From Heliopora coerulea (lineage: Eukaryota > Cnidaria > Anthozoa > Scleralcyonacea > Helioporidae), in the NCBI GenBank assembly GCA_030142905.1, contig JASJOG010000190.1, positions 62,001 through 126,000 on the forward strand: a DNA stretch of 64,000 nucleotides, read 5' to 3'. A model generated the notes under the pieces. The model had not been told where the DNA came from, searched no databases, and saw only the letters and a program-made list of their open reading frames with translations. The translations under genes and the position numbers were made by a program. Below are positions 56,373 through 63,978 of the stretch, one piece after another. Position 1 is the first letter of the stretch, and each line of letters starts with the position of its first letter.

Positions 56373-58196
56373 TTGACAAGAGGTTCGTGTACGTCCGTCG
56401 TGATCACGTTTACAGTTGCTAACTGTTTCTACGAGTTTTACGAGTGCTGCTAGACGCTGGTGGTGGAAGCCATGCTTCGGTCTTCGACCGATAACACTGC
56501 CACGTCTTCCGTCGAGATTGACAACGCTGCAGGTGGTGCCAAGGCTGTCGACCGTGCCCAGAGTGGTGGCTCTTTTCAGAGCCTTGCAGCTGAGGCCCAC
56601 CTGCCCTACAAGGATCGCTGTGCTATGGTGGATATACCGGAGCTTGCTCTCCAAGGGAAGCCGCCATTGAAACCGGAGGAAGTCTGGGAGACGTTCGGCA
56701 AGGACTTCGCCCCTATAACGGACTTCTTTACCTGCATCCAGTTGGTTCGTCCCAACCGCTTACGCGTCTGGTGCCCATCTGCCCGAATTCTGGAGGATGT
56801 GCTCAACACCGGACTGTCACTGCGGGGTCACCCCCTTCGTATTAAACCGATAGTGGACAGATGCTGGTTGACCGTGACACATCTGCCCTACGGTCTACCT
56901 GAACCGGCCATCACCGCATATTTTTCCCAATTTGGTGAGGTCCGCTGCGTTCGATTTGTGCAATTTCGCCAAGTCTTCACCGGTACTATCAAGGTTCTGA
57001 TGGAGCTTAACCAGACAGTGCCTACCCGTATCCGTGTTTTAGGTCACGCGGGCCTAGTCTATCATCCCGGCCAGGCTCGCACCTGCTTTCACTGCGGGGC
57101 AGTGGGCCATGAGTCCAAACGCTGCCCCAAGAAGAAACCCACCTCTCCTAAGAAGAGGAAGTCGCGTCACCAGTCCACAACTCCAGCTTCCAAGTCTTCT
57201 GGTAATACACCAGAACCACAACGGAATGCTGCTCCACCTGTCACCGGACCTGGTTCATCGTCAGTCCAAGACCCCCCTCTTAATCCTGACGTTTCTGAAC
57301 CTTCACCCGGGGAAGCCACCTCGTTGGCTGACCCCCCGTCTATTGTTACACCTGCAAACGCCACTCTCAACCCCAACCTAGCAAAGGACATCGCTGTCCT
57401 TCCTGAGGCGGCCCACCCCAAGGCTACCTCTCCACCCAACGATGCCACTCCTGCGGCGGTCACTTCTGACCTTCCATTGGCTACCAAGTCCACCCTCTCT
57501 GACGAGAAGGGCCTCGATACTTTGGAGGTGTCCCACTCCTGTCAAGGACCATTAGACCCTCCAACTTCTACTCTCGTTGACATTTCCGATCCACCAACCG
57601 TTCAAAAGCCTAAACCGGTTTTTGCTGAAGATTGGGTCAAACAACACCTTCGGCCCACGTCCTCACGGGAACCCCTACCATCGGTGGCCCCCAAGGACAC
57701 TTCCGAGATGCACCCCGACGATGTCGAGGTTGAAGAATGGCTTAAACGCCATGAACCAACGGTTCGCCCGGAACTGAAATCATTCCGCAAGTCTCGCCGT
57801 AGAAAGCCAGCACCGGTGCCGTCAGGTACTGAGCTGGCCTGTCAACGAAAATCCTGCACGCCAGCCCCCGTTTGGGGTACTGGACCAACAACGCAATCTA
57901 AAACCGGGGAGGGCCCTTCGGTCCCTTCCACCACGGTTTTTTCTTTCTCTGTCACGGGTCTGCGGACCCCCACGTAACCATCCCGTCTCACAAACGTTTA
58001 TTGTCACCTCACTCCTTCGGCAGGGCGTAGTTACTTCTGCTTCAGCCCTGTCGGAGGTGACCATGCGGAGAATCTGGCGCAAGGGAGTGGGTCTCGCGAG
58101 CCCATTTGGTCTGAGTATCTAGCGATATGATACCTCCCTGGGGCTTGCCCTGCTTGCACACAACCTTCGGGTTGACAGGGAAGTCAAGTCCAAAAC
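56373..58196 (+). mobile_element. S4c: third copy of short element S4
   Basis: No difference seen from S4 and S4b. Confidence 0.92.
56472..57977 (+). CDS. ORF1-type RNA-binding protein of S4c
   Basis: The 501-aa product is identical to those of S4 and S4b. Confidence 0.86.
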   Translation: MLRSSTDNTATSSVEIDNAAGGAKAVDRAQSGGSFQSLAAEAHLPYKDRCAMVDIPELALQGKPPLKPEEVWETFGKDFAPITDFFTCIQLVRPNRLRVWCPSARILEDVLNTGLSLRGHPLRIKPIVDRCWLTVTHLPYGLPEPAITAYFSQFGEVRCVRFVQFRQVFTGTIKVLMELNQTVPTRIRVLGHAGLVYHPGQARTCFHCGAVGHESKRCPKKKPTSPKKRKSRHQSTTPASKSSGNTPEPQRNAAPPVTGPGSSSVQDPPLNPDVSEPSPGEATSLADPPSIVTPANATLNPNLAKDIAVLPEAAHPKATSPPNDATPAAVTSDLPLATKSTLSDEKGLDTLEVSHSCQGPLDPPTSTLVDISDPPTVQKPKPVFAEDWVKQHLRPTSSREPLPSVAPKDTSEMHPDDVEVEEWLKRHEPTVRPELKSFRKSRRRKPAPVPSGTELACQRKSCTPAPVWGTGPTTQSKTGEGPSVPSTTVFSFSVTGLRTPT

Positions 58197-58360
58197 AAGA
58201 TCAAGTGTAGTATCTGTTCTTATCAGCTTAATATCTGGTATGCCAGGCAACGCCTGGCTCATATATTAAACTGATTTTTGGACCTCGGCCATGGGATTGA
58301 AGCTTGCTTCACCCTGGCCACGGGTTGTCTCGGTCTTGCACTAAATCCGAGTACGGCCCC
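58197..58360 (+). pseudogene. U2 snRNA 3' part, after S4c
   Basis: As the copy at 1729. Confidence 0.93.
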
Positions 58361-58739
58361 TTCCCCAAAGGGGAAGAACAACAATAACAATTGAAATGAT
58401 ATGAAAGGAAAACGGTCAGAGCAGCAAGTAATGTGTTTTGTGCGATTACATTTCAGGTCAGCTTTGAATGTGTCCCTGGAGACGAAGCGCCGTGTCTGTG
58501 GAGAGCATGATGCGGACAAGGTTGGCTGCTTGGCGATTGCAAGGAACGACAAGATGACGAACCATCGCCCGCCTGCCCACCCACAGTTCGAAGGAGTAGC
58601 GAAGGAAATGCTAGAGATAAAACATGGTAGGTAATCATCTCAGTCATTCCTAGCTAAGTTGATGCACCAAGCAACGTTCCTACCACATGCGACAGTGTGA
58701 AATGAACCAATCAAAACGTTGCCTTTCGCCGGAAAACGC

Positions 58740-58828
58740 ATACTTACCTGACGCGAGAGGTACTTTGATCACGAAGGAAGTCCTCTCAGGATGAGGCCCT
58801 CTCATTGCACTTCGATTGGGTTGACTCC

Positions 58829-58860
<32 letters not shown>

Positions 58861-58903
58861 TATAATTTCTGGTAGTGGGGACCTGCGTTCGCGCTCGTCC
58901 CCT
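58740..58903 (+). ncRNA. U1: U1 snRNA, unit 12
   Basis: Intact copy. Confidence 0.94.
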
Positions 58904-59070
58904 CCCTCCCTCCCTCCCTATCAAAGCGTAAAGCTGAAGTGAAAACGGATTAGTGAGTGAAACACGATGTAGGTGATGGTATAGTTCGGTGCGTTCCTAA
59001 CAATATCTTCGTCCGGTTGGCCGCCACACACAGCGCTAGCTATAAAAATGCTATAGTCCTTACGCCTCCT

Positions 59071-59188
59071 GTCTACGACCATACCACCGGGAAAGCACCG
59101 GTTCTCGTCAGATCACCGAAGTTAAGCCCGGTCGGGCGGAGTTAGTACTTGGATGGGTGACCGCCTGGGAATACCCCGTGTTGTAGTC
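59071..59188 (+). rRNA. 5S rRNA: 5S ribosomal RNA, unit 12
   Basis: Same as the copy at 2589. Confidence 0.95.
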
Positions 59189-59298
59189 TTTGTTTGCCGA
59201 ACAATAAAGTACGCTACAGCAACGTCCGCTGACCAAAACGAACCACAACATGTTTGTCGGCGTTTTTCGTTCTTAAACTGATTTTTTTCCTTTTCGCT

Positions 59299-59320
59299 AT
59301 CGCTTCTCGGCCTATTGGCT
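59299..59320 (+). pseudogene. U2 snRNA 5' part, before S6
   Basis: U2 nt 1-22 with A at nt 16, the variant otherwise found only before full-length elements. Confidence 0.92.
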
Positions 59321-59402
59321 TTGACAAGAGGTTCGATCGTCCGTTGTGATCACGTCTACGAGTATTCTCTCCGAGTCTACGAGTTCTACGAGTTTTGCAG
59401 TT

Positions 59403-59457
59403 AAGACGCTGGTGGTGGATGCCATGCTGGAGTCCGCTCCTAACACTGCCACGTCTT
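59403..59457 (+). other. Conserved 5' stem-loop (S6)
   Basis: AAGACG/CGUCUU, a bulged C, UGGUGGUG/CACUGCCA, the start-AUG loop and the apical hairpin GGAG-UCCG-CUCC. S7 has the same at 62256-62310. Confidence 0.75.
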
Positions 59458-60752
59458 TCTCCCAGTTGAACAACGCCGCAAGTGGGTCCGTGGCTGATGA
59501 CCGTGCCATTCGTGGTGGCTCTTCTCAGAGCCTTTCAGCTGCGGCCCTCTTGCCTCATCGGGATCGGTGTGCTTACGCCGATATACCAGAGTTGGCCCTT
59601 CGAGGACAACCGTCCATCAAGCCCGAAGAAGTTTGGGACACCTTCACGAAGGATTTTGCCCCTATAGAGAACTTCTTCTGTTGTATCCAGTTAGTCCGGC
59701 CAAACCGTCTTCGCCTTTGGTGTCCAACCGCAACCATCCTCGAAGATGTTATGAACACCGGCCTTACGCTCAGAGGTCATCCTCTTCGGATCAAGCCTAT
59801 CATCGACAGATGTTGGCTCACGGTCACCCACTTGCCCTACGGCTTGCCAGAACAAGCGATCCTGGATTTCTTTGCTGATTTTGGTGAGGTCAAATCCGTC
59901 CGCTTCGTCCAGTTCCGAAACGTTTTTACTGGAACCGTCAAAGTACAGATGGTCTTGCATAAGACCGTCCCAACCCGCATTCGTATACTTGGCCATGCAG
60001 GCCTTGTATACCACCCAGGACAGGCTCGCACCTGTTTCCACTGTGGAACCTTGGGCCACGAGTCCAAGCGTTGCCCTGCCAAAGAAACGTCCTCTCCCAT
60101 GCCGGGGGAGCAGTCTTCGGGCGCCAAGAAAAAGAAAACGCCCAAGAAGTCCCGTGGCCGATCGTCCACTACCTCCGGACCACCACCTGGCCAACCGTCC
60201 AACACTCCTGGACCGTCCTCCTCAGTATCTGAGGAATGCCCACCCGGGCCTGAATCGCCCAACTATGAGGAAGAATTTCCTGAGCTAGGCTCTTCCAACC
60301 CTAGCCCTCGTGGGGAAATTGACCACCCAGTTGACCCTGCGGATACACCTCCTCAACCGTCTGACATTCCTGCCAGCGGTACAGAACCGACGCCCTCTCA
60401 CAAAGAGGATAATACCGCTCCGTCGGAGCCCAGTTCACCCAAAGGAACATCTGGCCCTACGGTTTCCGAAGACCTCATTCACTTCGACGAAACCGACACC
60501 GCCGTTCCCCCTACGGACAACGCGCGGCCAGCCTTTGGCATTCGATTCTCGGACCCTCCATTGGTCCGATCCGACATTAAATCGTTCCGGAACTCTCGCA
60601 AGAGAAAACCAGCACCTATACCGGCTGGCATAGGTCTGGCATGCACACGTAAACCTTCCACGCCAGCACCAGTCTGTGGTACTGGTGCTAAAGAGAAACC
60701 TAACGCCGGGGAGGATCCATCGGGCCCTCCCCCTATGGCGTCTTCTTCCTGA
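59424..60752 (+). CDS. ORF1-type RNA-binding protein of short element S6
   Basis: This 442-aa protein starts at the ATG in the 5' stem-loop (MLESAPNTATS). Open frame continues upstream without an ATG. RRM-like region with LTVTHLPYGL and FFADFGEV, knuckle C204-C207-H212-C217, a basic KKKKTPKKSRG stretch, a Ser/Pro-rich linker with NYEEEFPELG, and the type B tail RKPAPIPAGIGLAC. No enzymatic domain is present. Confidence 0.86.
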   Translation: MLESAPNTATSFSQLNNAASGSVADDRAIRGGSSQSLSAAALLPHRDRCAYADIPELALRGQPSIKPEEVWDTFTKDFAPIENFFCCIQLVRPNRLRLWCPTATILEDVMNTGLTLRGHPLRIKPIIDRCWLTVTHLPYGLPEQAILDFFADFGEVKSVRFVQFRNVFTGTVKVQMVLHKTVPTRIRILGHAGLVYHPGQARTCFHCGTLGHESKRCPAKETSSPMPGEQSSGAKKKKTPKKSRGRSSTTSGPPPGQPSNTPGPSSSVSEECPPGPESPNYEEEFPELGSSNPSPRGEIDHPVDPADTPPQPSDIPASGTEPTPSHKEDNTAPSEPSSPKGTSGPTVSEDLIHFDETDTAVPPTDNARPAFGIRFSDPPLVRSDIKSFRNSRKRKPAPIPAGIGLACTRKPSTPAPVCGTGAKEKPNAGEDPSGPPPMASSS

Positions 60753-60966
60753 TATGGGTCTGCGGACCCTCACGTTGTCATCCCGTTTCACACACGTTTT
60801 ATTGTCACCTCACTCCTTCGGCAGGGCGTAGTTACTTCTGCTTCAGCCCTGTCGGAGGTGACCATGCGGAGAATCTGGCGCAAGGGAGTGGGTCTCGCGA
60901 GCCCATTTGGTCTGAGTATCTAGCGATATGATACCTCCCTGGAGTTTGCCCTGTTGCACACAGCCC

Positions 60967-60992
60967 GGGTCGCATTGCACTACAGCAGACCC
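60967..60992 (+). other. Terminal 3' UTR hairpin with AUUGCAC loop (S6)
   Basis: GGGUC/GACCC encloses GCAUUGCACUACAGCA, nested in CCCUG...CAGGG. Confidence 0.55.
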
Positions 60993-61036
60993 GTACCGTC
61001 AGGTACAAAGGTTGTCAGGGAAGTCAAGCTCAAAAC

Positions 61037-61200
61037 AAGATCAAGTGTAGTATCTGTTCTTATCAGCTTAATATCTGGTATGCCAGGCAACGCCTGGCTC
61101 ATATATTAAACTGATTTTTGGACCTCGGCCATGGGATTGAAGCTTGCTTCACCCTGGCCACGGGTTGTCTCGGTCTTGCACTAAATCCGAGTACGGCCCC
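61037..61200 (+). pseudogene. U2 snRNA 3' part, after S6
   Basis: As the copy at 1729. Confidence 0.93.
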
Positions 61201-61573
61201 TTCCCCAAAGGGGAAGAACAACAATAACAATTGAAATGATATGAAAGGAAAACGGTCAGAGCAGCAAGTAATGTGTTTTGTGCGATTACATTTCAGGTCA
61301 GATGTGTCCCTGGAGACGAAGCGCCGTGTCTCTGGAGAGCATGATGCGGACAAGGTTGGCTGCTTGGCGATTGCAAGGAACGACAAGATGACGAACCATC
61401 GCCCGCCCGCCCACCCACAGTTCGAAGGAGTAGCGAAGGAAATGCTAGAGATAAAACATGGTAGGTAATCATCTCAGTCATTCCTAGCTAGGTTGATGGA
61501 CCAAGCAACGTTCCTACCACATGCGACAGTGTGAAACGAACCAATCAAAACGTTGCCTTTCGCCGGAAAACGC

Positions 61574-61662
61574 ATACTTACCTGACGCGAGAGGTACTTT
61601 GATCACGAAGGAAGTCCTCTCAGGATGAGGCCCTCTCATTGCACTTCGATTGGGTTGACTCC

Positions 61663-61694
<32 letters not shown>

Positions 61695-61737
61695 TATAAT
61701 TTCTGGTAGTGGGGACCTGCGTTCGCGCTCGTCCCCT
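61574..61737 (+). ncRNA. U1: U1 snRNA, unit 13
   Basis: Intact copy. The spacer before it is of the early type (as units 1-4), but the CTCC run after it is of the long, later type. Confidence 0.94.
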
Positions 61738-61904
61738 CCCTCCCTCCCTCCCTATCAAAGCGTAAAGCTGAAGTGAAAACGGATTAGTGAGTGAAACACG
61801 ATGTAGGTGATGGTATAGTTCGGTGCGTTCCTAACAATATCTTCGTCCGGTTGGCCGCCACACACAGCGCTAGCTATAAAAATGCTATAGTCCTTACACC
61901 TCCT

Positions 61905-62022
61905 GTCTACGACCATACCACCGGGAAAGCACCGGTTCTCGTCAGATCACCGAAGTTAAGCCCGGTCGGGCGGAGTTAGTACTTGGATGGGTGACCGCCT
62001 GGGAATACCCCGTGTTGTAGTC
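61905..62022 (+). rRNA. 5S rRNA: 5S ribosomal RNA, unit 13
   Basis: Same as the copy at 2589. One upstream base differs (TTACACC for TTACGCC just before the gene). Confidence 0.95.
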
Positions 62023-62132
62023 TTTGTTTGCCGAACAATAAAGTACGCTACAGCAACGTCCGCTGACCAAAACGAACCACAACATGTTTGTCGGCGTTTT
62101 TCGTTCTTAAACTGATTTTTTTCCTTTTCGCT

Positions 62133-62154
62133 ATCGCTTCTCGGCCTCTTGGCT
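62133..62154 (+). pseudogene. U2 snRNA 5' part, before S7
   Basis: U2 nt 1-22, C at nt 16. Confidence 0.92.
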
Positions 62155-62276
62155 TAGACAAGAGGTGTCCGTATCCGTATATTGCGATGCTGAACAACGA
62201 GTCTACTTCGAGTTCTTCAAGTTCTTCGAGTTCTACGAGTACTACGAGTGCTGTTAAGACGCTGGTGGTGGATGCC

Positions 62277-63569
62277 ATGCTGGAGTCCGCTCCTAACACT
62301 GCCACGTCTTCCGTCGAGTCATGCAACGTCCCAAGTCGTGCCGCAGCTGATGACCGTGCCCTGGGTGGCGGTTCTTCTGAGAGCCTTTCAGCTGTGGCCG
62401 TCCTACCTCACGAGGACCGGTGTGCGTACGTTGCCATACCAGAATTGGCCCTCCGAGGGAAACCGGCAGTAACGCCTGAAGAAGTCTGGGACTCCTTTGC
62501 CAAGGAATTTTCCCCAATCGAGAACTTCTTCTGCTGTATTCAACTTGTGCGACCCAATCGCCTTCGTTTTTGGTGCCCAAATCCGACCGTCCTTGAGGAT
62601 GTTCTAAGCACTGGGCTAACGCTTAGGGGTCACCCCCTCCGAATGAAGCCAGTCGTCGATAGATGCTGGCTTACCGTAACACACTTACCCTATGGCCTGC
62701 CTGAGCAAGCCATCCAGGATTTCTTCGCTGCTTATGGCGAAGTCAAGGCCGTTCGTTTTGTTCAGTTCCGGAAAGTCTACACCGGCACTGTAAAGATACA
62801 CATGGTTCTGCAAGAGACAGTTCCGACGCGCATCCAAATCCTTGGACATCCGGGCTTGGTCTATCACCCGGGCCAAGCTCGTACTTGCTTTAATTGTGGC
62901 GTCATCGGACACGAGTCCAAACGCTGCCCTGAGAAGAAACCACCCACCCCCAAGCCGGGGGAGAAACCGTCGGGAGGCAAGAAGAAGAAGTCTCCCAAAA
63001 AGTCCCGCGGTCAAACGGCCACCGTCTCTGGACCGCCGACCTCAGCACCTGAGGTTCGCCCACCTGGGCCAGCCTCTCCAAACTACGAGGAAGAATTTCC
63101 TGGGCTAGAACCTTCCGGCACTAGTCCACCTGGGAAATCCGCCAGTTCAGTTGTTCCTGAAGACAACCTAGTCCAGCAATCTGACCCTCCCGTCAGAGGT
63201 ACTGATTCGATCCCCTCTCAAGAAGAGGCCATTCCCGCTGCGGAGGAGTCCGGCTCATCCGAAGGAACATCCGGCCCTCCCCTCTCGAAAGATCCCGACC
63301 ATTCTGTCGCTTCCGACAACGCCAAATCTTCAACCGCAACCGATCGACCCGCTTTTGGAGTTCGTCTCTCGGACCCTCCGACGGTCCAATCCGCTATCAA
63401 ATCATCTCGGAACTCTCGTAAACGAAAGCCAGCACCAATACCCTCGGGTATTGGCCTCGCATGCACTCGCACTAATCCTACGCCAACACCAGTTTGCACT
63501 GGTGCTCAACCAAAACCCAACGCTGGGACGGATCCATCGGATCCTCCCCTCATTGCGTTCTCTTCCTGA
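62277..63569 (+). CDS. ORF1-type RNA-binding protein of short element S7
   Basis: This 430-aa protein starts at the ATG in the 5' stem-loop (MLESAPNTATSS), aligned with S6. An in-frame ATG at 62187 could add 30 residues, a Ser-rich stretch from the TCTACGAGT-type 5' UTR repeats, with no counterpart in relatives. RRM-like region with LTVTHLPYGL and FFAAYGEV, knuckle C204-C207-H212-C217, a basic GGKKKKSPKKSRG stretch and the type B tail RKPAPIPSGIGLAC. No ORF2 follows. Confidence 0.85.
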   Translation: MLESAPNTATSSVESCNVPSRAAADDRALGGGSSESLSAVAVLPHEDRCAYVAIPELALRGKPAVTPEEVWDSFAKEFSPIENFFCCIQLVRPNRLRFWCPNPTVLEDVLSTGLTLRGHPLRMKPVVDRCWLTVTHLPYGLPEQAIQDFFAAYGEVKAVRFVQFRKVYTGTVKIHMVLQETVPTRIQILGHPGLVYHPGQARTCFNCGVIGHESKRCPEKKPPTPKPGEKPSGGKKKKSPKKSRGQTATVSGPPTSAPEVRPPGPASPNYEEEFPGLEPSGTSPPGKSASSVVPEDNLVQQSDPPVRGTDSIPSQEEAIPAAEESGSSEGTSGPPLSKDPDHSVASDNAKSSTATDRPAFGVRLSDPPTVQSAIKSSRNSRKRKPAPIPSGIGLACTRTNPTPTPVCTGAQPKPNAGTDPSDPPLIAFSS

Positions 63570-63699
63570 CACGGGTCTGCGGACCCCCACGTTGCCATCC
63601 CGTATCACTCACGTTTTTTTGTCACCTCACTCCTTCGGCAGGGCGTAGTTACTTCTGCTTCAGCCCTGTCGGAGGTGACCATTCGTAGTAACTGGCGCA

Positions 63700-63757
63700 A
63701 GGGAGTAGGTCTCGCGAGCCTATTTGGTCTGAGTATCTAGCGATATGATACCTCCCT
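63700..63757 (+). other. 3' UTR three-way junction RNA motif (S7)
   Basis: As S2, but the first hairpin is UAGG/CCUA where others have UGGG/CCCA, a paired change. Confidence 0.72.
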
Positions 63758-63814
63758 GGGGCTTGCCCTGCTTGCACACAACCTTCGGGTTGACAGGGAA
63801 GTCAAGCTTAAAAC

Positions 63815-63978
63815 AAGATCAAGTGTAGTATCTGTTCTTATCAGCTTAATATCTGGTATGCCAGGCAACGCCTGGCTCATATATTAAACTGATTTTTGGA
63901 CCTCGGCCATGGGATTGAAGCTTGCTTCACCCTGGCCACGGGTTGTCTCGGTCTTGCACTAAATCCGAGTACGGCCCC
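63815..63978 (+). pseudogene. U2 snRNA 3' part, after S7
   Basis: As the copy at 1729; complete. The last 22 bp of the window are the start of the next U2-U1 spacer. Confidence 0.93.

Larger units (their letters stand above)
55627..59320 (+). repeat. 13,002-bp tandem duplication, partial copy 3
   Basis: It repeats the first 3.7 kb of the block (U1, 5S, S4c, U1, 5S) and stops matching exactly at the U2/element junction, where S6 follows instead of F3. Confidence 0.9.
59321..61036 (+). mobile_element. S6: short ORF1-only element in U2 (type B)
   Basis: A 1716-bp element with one intact ORF. Its CAAGAGG can pair with the U2 leader only with one A-G mismatch, because U2 nt 16 is A here. Its 3' end differs from other type B elements in having GGGUC/GACCC around AUUGCACUACAG. 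Confidence 0.9.
62155..63814 (+). mobile_element. S7: short ORF1-only element in U2 (type B)
   Basis: A 1660-bp element with one intact ORF, close to S6 in its 5' part and to S2/S4/S5 in its 3' end. Confidence 0.9.

Noticed and set aside
62088..62276. S7 ORF1 starting upstream, in the U2 promoter and U2 leader.
   Set aside because: The open frame there is accidental and runs through the U2 promoter and leader. The homologous start is at 62277; the ATG at 62187 remains a weak alternative.
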